From: Pelagibacterales bacterium SAG-MED48
GTDB taxonomy: Bacteria; Pseudomonadota; Alphaproteobacteria; Pelagibacterales; Pelagibacteraceae
Assembly: GCA_014653375.1 (NCBI GenBank)
Contig: JACWEP010000005.1
Span: 39,251-73,515, forward strand
Length of the DNA stretch: 34,265 nt
Reading direction: 5' to 3'
Position numbers and translations under genes: made by a program. Below the pieces are notes generated by a model. That model was given only the letters and a program-made list of their open reading frames with translations. It did no database searches and was not told the origin of the DNA. Shown piece by piece: positions 1 through 8,160 of the stretch (within the stretch, counting starts at the first letter, position 1; every line of letters begins with the position of its first letter).

Positions 1-1129
1 GCGAATATTTTTCATAACCATCATCATAATTAAATTTAATTTCTTCTTCATCTGAACCATATAAAATTACATCTTTAATTTTTTTTGGAAGTTTTTTCCA
101 TTTATCATCTAAAGAAAAATCATAATGTTTAGCAATAGAAGCTAATGTTTGAGCATAATATAGTGTAGTTGATTTTGCCCACGGTTCTATCGCTCCATCT
201 GCTATACTTTTTCTTTCATCTGGTATCACTAAATTAGGATCTACATTTAACTTTATTCCTATTCCCTCACATTCTTCACAGGCTCCATAAGGACTATTAA
301 ATGAAAAAAGCCTTGGTTCAATTTCTTCAATGGTAAAACCACTTTCGGGACAAGCAAATTTAGTTGAGTAAATTAATTTTTCTATTTTTCTAAATTTTTG
401 GGGTAAGGTTTCATCTTCATATTCAACAAAAACTAAACCATTTGATAAATTAACAGCTGTTTCAACGCTTTCTGCTAATCTATTACCCAATTTTGAATTG
501 AGAACAATCCTATCAACAAGAACTGAAATGTCGTGTTTAAGTTTTTTATCTAAATTAGGTGATTTTTCAATATCATATAAAACATTATCTATTTTAATTT
601 TTCTAAATCCTCTTCTTTTGTAACTAAGAATATCTTTTCTATATTCGCCCTTACGGCCTCTAACAACTGGTGCATAAATATATATGGTAGATTTTTTTGG
701 TAACTTTTTGACCAAATCAACAATTTGAGTAATTGTTTGAGAACTAATAGGTTTACCTGTAAATGGTGAGTAGGGTATACCGGCTCTTGCAAAAAGTACG
801 CGCATATAATCATAAATTTCTGTCACTGTTGCAACAGTTGACCGAGGATTTTTTGATGTATTTTTTTGTTCAATTGCAATAGCCGGGCTCAATCCTTCAA
901 TTAAATCAACATTAGGTTTTTTCATTTTGTCTAAGAATTGTCTTGCATAAGCAGACAAACTTTCAACGTATCTTCTTTGACCTTCAGCATAGATAGTATC
1001 AAAGGCTAATGATGATTTTCCTGAACCTGAAAGTCCGGTTATAACAACAAATTGATCCTTAGGAATTTCAACAGAAATATTCTTCAGATTATGTTCTTTA
1101 GCACCCTTAATAACTATCTTTTTGATCAT
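1..1129 (-). CDS. uvrA: UvrABC excision nuclease subunit A, N-terminal part (runs off left edge)
   Basis: Reading the minus strand from ATG at 1129-1127 gives an open frame to the window edge, about 376 residues of a protein normally near 950. UvrA is the ATPase that finds DNA damage in nucleotide excision repair and loads UvrB. The start [17 protein letters not shown], a Walker [10 protein letters not shown] near residue 32, the [12 protein letters not shown] segment, and the [17 protein letters not shown] region of the first zinc module are all recognisable. In that module the first knuckle reads CPES, so the second Cys seen in E. coli (CPIC) is Ser; I recall the same in other alphaproteobacterial UvrAs. 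It is transcribed divergently from ssb across 90 bp. I saw no LexA-type box. The C-terminal ABC domain lies outside the window. Confidence 0.96.
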   Translation of the reverse strand, partial: MIKKIVIKGAKEHNLKNISVEIPKDQFVVITGLSGSGKSSLAFDTIYAEGQRRYVESLSAYARQFLDKMKKPNVDLIEGLSPAIAIEQKNTSKNPRSTVATVTEIYDYMRVLFARAGIPYSPFTGKPISSQTITQIVDLVKKLPKKSTIYIYAPVVRGRKGEYRKDILSYKRRGFRKIKIDNVLYDIEKSPNLDKKLKHDISVLVDRIVLNSKLGNRLAESVETAVNLSNGLVFVEYEDETLPQKFRKIEKLIYSTKFACPESGFTIEEIEPRLFSFNSPYGACEECEGIGIKLNVDPNLVIPDERKSIADGAIEPWAKSTTLYYAQTLASIAKHYDFSLDDKWKKLPKKIKDVILYGSDEEEIKFNYDDGYEKYS

Positions 1130-1219
1130 AATTTTTGTTGCTTTGAATTAATAAAATTAATATCCAGAATAAATTGTGATATAAAACTAATTAATTAATT
1201 AAACAAATATTAAAATATT

Positions 1220-1675
1220 ATGGCTGGAAGTTTAAATAAAGTATTATTAATTGGTCGTTTGGGCGCAGACCCTGAGATCAAACAAATGGTGAATGGTAAA
1301 AGTGTAGCGAGACTCAGTTTGGCTACAAGCCAATCCTGGAAAGATAAAAGTACTGGTGAAAAAAAAGAAAAAACTGAATGGCACCGTGTAGTTGTATTTA
1401 ATGAAGGTCTTGTTAACGTAATTCAACAATATCTTAAAAAGGGTGCTCAAATATACGTCGAAGGTCAGTTAACTACTAGAAAATGGAAAGACGAACAATC
1501 TGGACAAGACAAGTATTCAACTGAAATAGTTCTTCAAGGGTATAACTCAACACTAACTATGCTTGGTGGTGGAAACACTGGTGGTGGAATTCAAAACGAC
1601 ACAACTCAACAAAATAATAATGGTGAGGATTCTTCACAAGTGTCAAATGATATGGACGACGAAATTCCATTTTAA
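1220..1675 (+). CDS. ssb: Single-stranded DNA-binding protein
   Basis: The product has 151 residues, normal for bacterial SSB, which coats single-stranded DNA during replication and repair and recruits partner proteins. The OB-fold occupies about residues 5-110, with family signatures [14 protein letters not shown], the TEWHRVVVF strand and a YVEGQL strand. A low-complexity Gly/Asn/Gln linker follows, and the protein ends in the acidic tip DDEIPF that binds partner enzymes. The neighbours (divergent uvrA, downstream gyrA at a 5 bp gap) match the usual alphaproteobacterial uvrA-ssb-gyrA arrangement. The start is the first ATG after the AT-rich intergenic region; a clear Shine-Dalgarno sequence is not visible. 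Confidence 0.97.
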   Translation: MAGSLNKVLLIGRLGADPEIKQMVNGKSVARLSLATSQSWKDKSTGEKKEKTEWHRVVVFNEGLVNVIQQYLKKGAQIYVEGQLTTRKWKDEQSGQDKYSTEIVLQGYNSTLTMLGGGNTGGGIQNDTTQQNNNGEDSSQVSNDMDDEIPF

Positions 1676-1680
1676 TACCT

Positions 1681-4260
1681 ATGCAAAAAACTGAAGCTCC
1701 AAATGACAATAATATTAAACTAATCTCTATGCATGATGAGATGAGCTCATCTTATCTTTCATATGCAATGAGTGTTATTGTTAGTAGAGCACTTCCCGAT
1801 ATTAGAGATGGTTTAAAACCAGTGCACAGAAGAATTTTATACGCCATGTATAAAGGTGGTTATGATTGGTCAAAACAATTTAGAAAATCAGCAAGAATAG
1901 TTGGGGATGTAATTGGTAAATATCACCCCCATGGTGATCAGTCTGTCTATGATGCTTTAGTAAGAATGGTTCAAGATTTTTCTATGAGTTTGCCTTTAGT
2001 TCAAGGACAAGGAAACTTTGGTTCAATTGATGGTGATCCTGCAGCTGCAATGAGATACACGGAAACCAGATTAGCAAAAGTTGCTCAATTTCTTATTGAT
2101 GACATTGAAAAAAATACAGTTTCTTACAAAAGTAATTATGATGAAACTGAAAAAGAACCAACTGTTTTACCGGCACAATATCCTAACCTTTTAGTTAATG
2201 GTGCAGGCGGTATTGCTGTTGGTATGGCTACAAGCATTCCTCCACATAATCTAGGTGAAATTATAGATGGAACATTAGCTTTGATAGAAAATAAAGATAT
2301 TAAGATTAAAGAATTAATGAAACACATACCTGGTCCTGATTTTCCAACTGGAGGTGTCATTATTGGTAAAGATATTATTAAACAGGGATATAATAATGGA
2401 AGAGGGTCTTTTAAAATAAGAGGTGAAGTTTCATCAGAAACATTAAAAAATGGCAGAGAAAGACTGGTAATTACTTCTATTCCATATCAAGTAAATAAAT
2501 CTGTTTTAAATGAAAGAATTGCCCAACTCGTAAGAGAGAAAAAAATTGAAGGAATTAAAGACATCAGAGACGAGTCTAATAGAGAAGGAATAAGAGTAGC
2601 TATAGATTTAAGAAATGGTGTTGAACCTGAAACAATTAAAAGACAACTTTATAAGAATACTCAAATAGAAAGTTCTTTTGGTTTTAATACTTTAGCAATT
2701 GTCGAGGGCAAACCTAAGACATGCAATTTAAAAGATTTTTTATCAAATTTTTTATCTTTTAGAGAAGATGTTGTAATTAAAAAAACTAAATTTGATCTTC
2801 AAAAAGCAGAAGAAAGAGCACATATTTTAATTGGTTTATCTGTATCAGTAGAAAATTTAGATAAAATTATAAAGATAATTAGATCATCTAAAACACCTGA
2901 TGATGCTAAACAAGCTATATTAAAAACTAAGTGGAAAATTAATAAATCTCAAAAATTAATCTCCCTAGTTGAAGGTAAAAAAAGTAAAAATGTATATTCA
3001 CTTTCAGAACCACAAGTACTGGCTATTTTAGAGCTAAGACTACAAAAATTAACTGCTCTTGGAATTAATGAAATAGAAGTTGAAATTAAAAAACTTGCAG
3101 AATTAATCGCAAAATATAAGAAAATTATATCTTCAAAAAAAGAACTATTAAAAGTTATTAGTGGAGAGCTTAAAAATATTAGAGAAAAATTTTCTGTACC
3201 AAGAAGAACTAAAATTATTGATGCAGTTTTAAACTATGACATTGAAGAAACAATTCAAAAGCAATCAGTAATAATTACAGTTACACTACAAGGTTATATT
3301 AAAAGAGGCTCTTTAGATGGTGTTAAACAACAAAAAAGAGGTGGTAAAGGTAAATCTGGTATTACAACTAGAGATCAAGATTCAGTAGTACAAACGTTGT
3401 CTGTAAATACACATACCTCAGTTTTATTTTTTTCAACAGAGGGTCTTGTGTATAAAGTTAAAGCTTGGAAAATTCCTGAAGGATCTTCATCCTCAAAGGG
3501 GAAATCTTTATTTAATATTCTTCCTTTAAAAAATCATCAATCAATAAGTTCAATTATGCCGATGCCTGAAGATGAAACAGAAACTAAAAATTATCAAATA
3601 ATTTTTGCTACAGCCCAAGGTAAAGTTAGAAAAAATAGCCTTGATGATTTTCAATCAATTAATGCAGCAGGTAAAATTGCAATGAAATTAGATAATAATG
3701 ACAACATTGTTGGTGTAAAAATTTGTCAAGATGATCAAGATATAATTCTTAGTACTAAATTTGGTAAATGTATAAGATTTGAGGCAGAAAAATTAAGAGT
3801 TTTCAAAGGCAGATCATCAAAAGGAATTAAAGGTATTGAGTTAGCTCCAAATGACCAAATTGTATCCTTGTCAGTAATCGACAGTGATAAAACAAAAAAG
3901 AATGGCAAAAAATCTATGGATGAAAAATCAGAAATTAAAGCAAAAGAAAAATTTGTTTTATCTATAAGTGAAAATGGATATGGTAAAAAAACATCTCATT
4001 TAGATTATAGAGTTACTAATAGAGGTGGAAAAGGTATTATTGGAATAGTTAATTCTCCTAGAAATGGAAACATAACATCCTCATTTCCAATCAATGAAGG
4101 AGATGAAATTCTAATATCAACAAATAAAGGAAGAGTTATAAGAGTGGCGGTAAGAGAAATCAGAACTGCTGGAAGAAACACTCAGGGTGTTAGAATTATC
4201 AAGCTTTCCGGTGAAGAAAAAGTTGTATCTGCGATAAAAATTGATGATAATTTAATTTAA
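1681..4260 (+). CDS. gyrA: DNA gyrase subunit A
   Basis: The 859-residue product is the DNA-cleaving subunit of gyrase, which introduces negative supercoils with GyrB. The winged-helix/tower part starts with [20 protein letters not shown]. The catalytic tyrosine is Y126 in [10 protein letters not shown], and the QRDR reads [16 protein letters not shown] around residues 79-94. The C-terminal pinwheel region begins with a GyrA box, QKRGGKG (about residues 556-562), which separates it from ParC. A Lys-rich insert lies between two blades near residues 735-755. The position matching E. coli Ser83 is Q87, followed by Ser. The stop overlaps the coaD start by one base (TAATG), implying translational coupling. 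Confidence 0.97.
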   Translation: MQKTEAPNDNNIKLISMHDEMSSSYLSYAMSVIVSRALPDIRDGLKPVHRRILYAMYKGGYDWSKQFRKSARIVGDVIGKYHPHGDQSVYDALVRMVQDFSMSLPLVQGQGNFGSIDGDPAAAMRYTETRLAKVAQFLIDDIEKNTVSYKSNYDETEKEPTVLPAQYPNLLVNGAGGIAVGMATSIPPHNLGEIIDGTLALIENKDIKIKELMKHIPGPDFPTGGVIIGKDIIKQGYNNGRGSFKIRGEVSSETLKNGRERLVITSIPYQVNKSVLNERIAQLVREKKIEGIKDIRDESNREGIRVAIDLRNGVEPETIKRQLYKNTQIESSFGFNTLAIVEGKPKTCNLKDFLSNFLSFREDVVIKKTKFDLQKAEERAHILIGLSVSVENLDKIIKIIRSSKTPDDAKQAILKTKWKINKSQKLISLVEGKKSKNVYSLSEPQVLAILELRLQKLTALGINEIEVEIKKLAELIAKYKKIISSKKELLKVISGELKNIREKFSVPRRTKIIDAVLNYDIEETIQKQSVIITVTLQGYIKRGSLDGVKQQKRGGKGKSGITTRDQDSVVQTLSVNTHTSVLFFSTEGLVYKVKAWKIPEGSSSSKGKSLFNILPLKNHQSISSIMPMPEDETETKNYQIIFATAQGKVRKNSLDDFQSINAAGKIAMKLDNNDNIVGVKICQDDQDIILSTKFGKCIRFEAEKLRVFKGRSSKGIKGIELAPNDQIVSLSVIDSDKTKKNGKKSMDEKSEIKAKEKFVLSISENGYGKKTSHLDYRVTNRGGKGIIGIVNSPRNGNITSSFPINEGDEILISTNKGRVIRVAVREIRTAGRNTQGVRIIKLSGEEKVVSAIKIDDNLI

Positions 4261-4754
4261 TGAATAAAGTTGCTATCTACCCCGGTACTTTTGATCCCAT
4301 TACTTATGGTCATATAGATGTAATTAAAAAAGCACTTAAATTATTTGATAAAGTTGTTGTTAGCGTGTCTGACGTAAGCAATAAAAATTATTTATTTAAT
4401 TCCAAAGAGAGAATAGAAATTGTAAATAAGGCACTATTTAAAGATCTTAAATTAGATAAAAAAAAAATATTAGTTGTCTCTTTTAACTCACTTACAACAG
4501 ATTTATGTAAAAAGTATAAATCTAATGTAATTTTAAGAGGCTTAAGAGCAGTGTCTGATTTTGAATATGAATTTCAATTAGCTGGAATGAATAGAAAATT
4601 AAATAACAATATAGAAACAATTTTTCTTATGTCAGATGTAGAAAATCAAATAATTTCATCAAGATTTGTTAAAGAAATTGTAAAATTAAATGGTGATATC
4701 AGAAAATTTACTACCAAAAGTACTATAAAATCTTTAAAAGAAAAATATGAATAG
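4260..4754 (+). CDS. coaD: Phosphopantetheine adenylyltransferase
   Basis: CoaD transfers AMP from ATP to 4'-phosphopantetheine, the penultimate step of coenzyme A synthesis, in the cytoplasm. The protein has 164 residues, typical of the family. The nucleotidyltransferase signature GTFDPITYGH is at residues 9-18, RGLRAVSDFEYE at 93-104, and the ISSRFVKEI motif at 132-140. The start codon overlaps the gyrA stop by one base, and its own end overlaps the next gene by 8 bases, so the gyrA-coaD-ppi genes are probably one transcript. This order is common in Alphaproteobacteria. Nothing in the protein looks abnormal. Confidence 0.96.
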   Translation: MNKVAIYPGTFDPITYGHIDVIKKALKLFDKVVVSVSDVSNKNYLFNSKERIEIVNKALFKDLKLDKKKILVVSFNSLTTDLCKKYKSNVILRGLRAVSDFEYEFQLAGMNRKLNNNIETIFLMSDVENQIISSRFVKEIVKLNGDIRKFTTKSTIKSLKEKYE

Positions 4755-5307
4755 AATTTTAGCAAAAATATTTATTTTATTTTTTATAATTACCAATCAA
4801 TCAATAGCTGAGGAGAATATAATGATTTTAAAATTAAAAGATGGCGACGTAAAAATTGAATTATTTGAAGATGTTGCTCCAAACCATGTTAAGAGAATTA
4901 AAGAATTAGCAGACAGTGGAAAATATGATAATGTGGTATTTCACAGAGTTATTGACGGTTTTATGGCTCAAACTGGTGATGTAAAATTTGGTAATTCAGA
5001 CTCAAAAGAATTTGATTTAAGAAGAGCTGGTATGGGTGGATCTGATATGCCTGATCTAAAACAAGAATTCAGTAGTGTACCTCATGAAAGAGGAACATTA
5101 TCCATGGCAAGATCATCTGACCCTGATAGTGCTAATAGTCAATTTTTTATCTGTTTTAAAGCAGCAGCTTTTTTAGATAGACAGTATACAGTTTTTGGAA
5201 AAGTTTTAGAGGGTATGGAATTTGTTGATAAGATCAAAAGAGGTGATGATAGTAATAATGGATCTGTTTCTGATCCGGATAAGATTATTAGTTTTAAATC
5301 ATTATAA
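4747..5307 (+). CDS. Secreted cyclophilin-type peptidyl-prolyl cis-trans isomerase
   Basis: This 186-residue protein begins with a basic residue, a hydrophobic stretch (about residues 5-19) and an AEE junction, a likely Sec signal peptide, so it should act in the periplasm on proline bonds of exported proteins. The cyclophilin fold covers about 25-185: VVFHRVIDGFMAQTGD (catalytic Arg R67), GTLSMAR, SQFFICF and LDRQYTVFGKV. The Trp of cyclosporin-sensitive cyclophilins is Tyr (Y147), usual in bacterial proteins. Its start overlaps coaD by 8 bases. In many relatives queA sits between this gene and tgt; here tgt follows after 11 bases with no queA. Confidence 0.93.
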   Translation: MNRILAKIFILFFIITNQSIAEENIMILKLKDGDVKIELFEDVAPNHVKRIKELADSGKYDNVVFHRVIDGFMAQTGDVKFGNSDSKEFDLRRAGMGGSDMPDLKQEFSSVPHERGTLSMARSSDPDSANSQFFICFKAAAFLDRQYTVFGKVLEGMEFVDKIKRGDDSNNGSVSDPDKIISFKSL

Positions 5308-5318
5308 CCATTTATTAA

Positions 5319-6431
5319 ATGGCATTAAAAAATTTTGCCTTTAATGTCTTAAGTGAAGATAAATTTGCAAGATGTGGTTTAATAGAGACTCATAGAGGAA
5401 ATATCAGAACTCCCGCATTTATGCCTGTGGGAACTCAGGCTACAGTTAAAGCTTGTAAAATTGAAGATATTAAAAAAACTGGTTCTGACATAATCTTATC
5501 AAATACATACCATTTAATGATTAGACCTGGTGTTGAAAGAATTCAATCTGCTGGTGGACTTCACAGTTTTATGAATTGTGACTTGCCAATATTAACAGAC
5601 TCAGGTGGGTTTCAAGTAATGTCATTATCTAAATTAAATAAGATTGATAGAGAAAAGGGTGCCATATTTAATTCTCATGTTGATGGTAAAAAATTTTTTT
5701 TAAGTCCTGAAGAAAGTATAAGAATACAATTAGGTCTTAACTCAGACATAGTCATGATTATGGATGAATGTCCAAAAAAGACTGAAGATTATAACTTAAT
5801 AAAAAAATCTATGGATCTTTCTCTTTATTGGGCTGAAAGATCTAAAAAAGCTTTTGGAGATAATCCTCACAAAGCTTTATTTGGTATAGTCCAAGGTGGA
5901 CTTTTTAAAGATCTCAGAATTAAATCATTAAATGAATTAATTAATATAGGTTTTGATGGTTATGCTATAGGTGGTTTGGCTGTAGGTGAGTCTCAAGATG
6001 AAATGTTTTCTGTTCTTGATGATATAAAGGAATATTTACCATCTGAAAAACCACATTATTTAATGGGTGTAGGTACACCTTCAGATATACTGGGTGCTGT
6101 AAAAAGAGGTGTTGATATGTTTGATTGTGTTTTACCAACCAGATCAGGCAGAACAGGCCTAGCTTTTACATGGGAGGGAAGAATTAATATCAAAAATAAT
6201 AAATACCAAACTGACAACTCTCCTTTAGATGTTAATTGTAGCAATTTAGATTTAAACAAATATTCAAAAAATTATTTAAACCATTTATTCAATACGAATG
6301 AAATTTTAGCTTCTATGCTTTTAACACTACATAACATAAATTTTTATCAAGAATTAATGGCTGCTATTAGAAAAAATATTTCTGAAGGTACATTTGATCA
6401 ATTTCACGACAAATACGTTGATAAGTTGTAA
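5319..6431 (+). CDS. tgt: tRNA-guanine transglycosylase with incomplete zinc site
   Basis: Tgt exchanges guanine-34 for the queuosine precursor preQ1 in GUN-anticodon tRNAs. The 370-residue length is normal. The active site is intact: general acid/base D94 in DSGGFQVMS, the substrate loop GGLAVGE at about 218-224, and the nucleophile D269 in DMFDCVLPTR. The C-terminal zinc site normally reads Cys-x-Cys-x2-Cys followed 26 residues later by His. Here only C307 and H338 remain; the other two positions are N309 and L312 (NCSNLDLNKYS). I translated this stretch by hand from 6229-6270 and it is in frame, so this is not a frameshift. queA, a frequent neighbour, is absent. Function is very likely Tgt; how the structural zinc is held is unclear. 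Confidence 0.93.
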   Translation: MALKNFAFNVLSEDKFARCGLIETHRGNIRTPAFMPVGTQATVKACKIEDIKKTGSDIILSNTYHLMIRPGVERIQSAGGLHSFMNCDLPILTDSGGFQVMSLSKLNKIDREKGAIFNSHVDGKKFFLSPEESIRIQLGLNSDIVMIMDECPKKTEDYNLIKKSMDLSLYWAERSKKAFGDNPHKALFGIVQGGLFKDLRIKSLNELINIGFDGYAIGGLAVGESQDEMFSVLDDIKEYLPSEKPHYLMGVGTPSDILGAVKRGVDMFDCVLPTRSGRTGLAFTWEGRINIKNNKYQTDNSPLDVNCSNLDLNKYSKNYLNHLFNTNEILASMLLTLHNINFYQELMAAIRKNISEGTFDQFHDKYVDKL

Positions 6432-6462
6432 AAGATTTCTAATTTTAAGTTAAAATTGACGT

Positions 6463-6490
6463 TTGAAAAAATAGAATAATTCTGTATATA
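6463..6490 (+). promoter_or_regulatory. Candidate sigma-70 promoter for tRNA-Lys
   Basis: TTGAAA (6463-6468) and TATATA (6485-6490) are separated by 16 bp and lie about 26 bp before the mature tRNA-Lys 5' end. Both match the sigma-70 consensus fairly well, but the surrounding DNA is so AT-rich that chance matches are common. Confidence 0.4.
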
Positions 6491-6516
6491 ACAATCTATT
6501 CTTTATGAATATTTGT

Positions 6517-6592
<76 letters not shown>

Positions 6593-6602
6593 CATTTTTC
6601 AT

Positions 6603-7430
6603 TTAGCTAAATTTTATTGGCGGATAGTCTAAAATAACTTCATTCATCCAATTATTTAATTTCTTAATTCTATTATCTGCAGATGGATGTGTACTCATAA
6701 ACTCTGCTGGTTCTTTACCCTTATTAAATTCCTTCATTCTTTTCCATATATTAACTGTTTCTCTTATGTCGTAACCAGATAATGATGAAAAAATCATTCC
6801 TAAATAGTCAGCTTCACTTTCTTGCTTTCTATTAAATGGATTCATTATTCCTAATTGAGATAATAGTCCAACAGCATTCATACCAGTAGTATTATTTATC
6901 TTAGACAAAACTCCACCACTGGCTATATCTATTATTTTAGTCCCTGTGTTTAAAAGCACACCACGACTTGCTCTTTCGACAGAATGTTTTGCTACTGCGT
7001 GAGCAACTTCATGACCCATTACCGCTGCTAAACCATTGGTATTTTTTGTAACCTCTAACATACCACTATAAATTCCAATTTTACCTCCTGGCATACACCA
7101 AGCATTTCTAACTTTTTTATTATCAATTAATATGTATTCCCAGTCAAAATTAGCCGTGGGATCATCTAATTTTTTTCTATAAAAATATTCACTAATAGAG
7201 TCTTCCATTTTTTTACCAATTTCTTTAATCTGATTTAATGATTTTATGTCATCACTCATTTTTTCTTTTTCTTTAACCTTTTCGTAAATTTTTGCAGCTT
7301 GTGCATTTAATTTAGATTCTGGAATTATACTCAACTGTTTTCTGTCAGTAATTGGTGTTGTAGTGCAAGATGGCAGTATAAAGCCACAACAACCACAACC
7401 TACATAGGATAAAAATTTTCTTCTATTCAT
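6603..7430 (-). CDS. M48-family zinc metalloprotease, predicted lipoprotein
   Basis: The 275-residue product resembles the M48 peptidases found in the envelope of proteobacteria (BepA/LoiP-like group), which handle misfolded or unassembled outer-membrane proteins. The zinc motif HEVAH is at residues 140-144, and the likely third ligand is E206 in the QESEADYLG segment. The N-terminus has a twin-arginine-like RRKFL followed by a Cys-rich hydrophobic stretch (GCGCCGF) and a lipobox LPSC with C22 as the lipidation site, so a lipid-anchored periplasmic protein is likely. There are no TPR repeats of the BepA kind. It stands alone on the minus strand, convergent with tRNA-Lys and divergent from the DUF502 gene. 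The exact substrate cannot be told from sequence. Confidence 0.9.
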   Translation of the reverse strand: MNRRKFLSYVGCGCCGFILPSCTTTPITDRKQLSIIPESKLNAQAAKIYEKVKEKEKMSDDIKSLNQIKEIGKKMEDSISEYFYRKKLDDPTANFDWEYILIDNKKVRNAWCMPGGKIGIYSGMLEVTKNTNGLAAVMGHEVAHAVAKHSVERASRGVLLNTGTKIIDIASGGVLSKINNTTGMNAVGLLSQLGIMNPFNRKQESEADYLGMIFSSLSGYDIRETVNIWKRMKEFNKGKEPAEFMSTHPSADNRIKKLNNWMNEVILDYPPIKFS

Positions 7431-7461
7431 TTTTGTATAAAATTGTTATTATCATTAAATT

Positions 7462-7539
7462 ATGAATCTTAATAACAAAATTTTATTAGCACTATTTATT
7501 ATAGCAATTGCTTTTGTAATTTACTCAAGTTTTAATTAA
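7462..7539 (+). CDS. Possible 25-residue single-span membrane peptide
   Basis: ATG at 7462 opens a short frame ending in TAA at 7537-7539, three bases before the DUF502 start. The peptide is MNLNNKILLALFIIAIAFVI plus YSSFN: a short polar N-terminus, about 16 hydrophobic residues and a polar end, the shape of a small inner-membrane peptide. It is co-directional and almost touching the next gene, so it could also act as a leader. Hydrophobic short frames arise easily by chance in AT-rich DNA, and I know of no family for it. Confidence 0.35.
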   Translation: MNLNNKILLALFIIAIAFVIYSSFN

Positions 7540-7542
7540 TCA

Positions 7543-8160
7543 ATGACAAAAAAACCTCATAAAAAATCTTTATCATTAACCCTTAGAAACTATTTTATAG
7601 CCGGTGTTGTTGTTTTAATACCTATTGGGTTTACCTTATATCTTAGTAAAATTTTAATAGGTATTTCATCAAATATTATCCCAAAAAATATTAATCCAAA
7701 TAGCTATTTGCCTTTTAATATACCTGGTGTAGAAATTTTAATTTCATTAATTTTTATAACAATAGTAGGCGGAATTTCATTGTCGTTTTTTGGCAGAAGA
7801 ATTCTGAAATTGATAGACGATCTTTTTAAAAGAATACCATTTTTGAGAACCGTTTATTCTGCCATTGTTCAAATGACAGAAACTTTTTCTAAAAAAGATG
7901 ATGATAAAAAAAGTGTTGTTCTCATTGAATATCCAAGAAAAGGAGTTTGGGCCGTTGGCTTTGCCACAAAGGAAAATACTGGTGAAATGGCTGAAAAAAC
8001 TAATAAAAAATTAATAAATGTTTTTGTCCCAACTACACCAAATCCTACTAGTGGTTTTTTGCTAATGTTTCCAATTGAAGATGTGATTTATTTAAATATG
8101 TCTTTCGAAGAAGCTTCGAAATTTATTGTTTCAGCAGGAACTTCTACTAAAAAAAATTAA
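7543..8160 (+). CDS. DUF502 family inner-membrane protein
   Basis: The 205-residue product matches the DUF502 family, which is widespread and of unknown function. Two membrane spans are visible, at about residues 15-38 and 58-82 (the second with a GGISLSFFGRR end). A loop with FKRIPFLRTVYSAIVQ follows, then a soluble part containing VVLIEYPRKGVWAVGFAT and the motif PTTPNPTSGFLLMFP. These Pro/Gly-rich motifs are the conserved core of the family. The gene is often next to recG in Alphaproteobacteria. Here it converges on recG, and the two stop codons overlap by four bases (8157-8160). No catalytic residues can be assigned. Confidence 0.9.
   Translation: MTKKPHKKSLSLTLRNYFIAGVVVLIPIGFTLYLSKILIGISSNIIPKNINPNSYLPFNIPGVEILISLIFITIVGGISLSFFGRRILKLIDDLFKRIPFLRTVYSAIVQMTETFSKKDDDKKSVVLIEYPRKGVWAVGFATKENTGEMAEKTNKKLINVFVPTTPNPTSGFLLMFPIEDVIYLNMSFEEASKFIVSAGTSTKKN

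Noticed and set aside
1189..1204. Short AATT tandem repeat before ssb
   Set aside because: Only about four units, expected by chance at this composition.
1130..1219. LexA (SOS) box or strong promoter between uvrA and ssb
   Set aside because: No GAAC-N7-GTAC or GTTC repeats seen; promoter-like hexamers are too weak against the AT background.
2136..2360. Minus-strand frame inside gyrA (also those inside ssb, tgt, dacA, recG, metG, the BacA-like gene, hom and uvrA)
   Set aside because: All lie fully inside genes with recognised domains on the other strand or in another frame and show no motif of their own.
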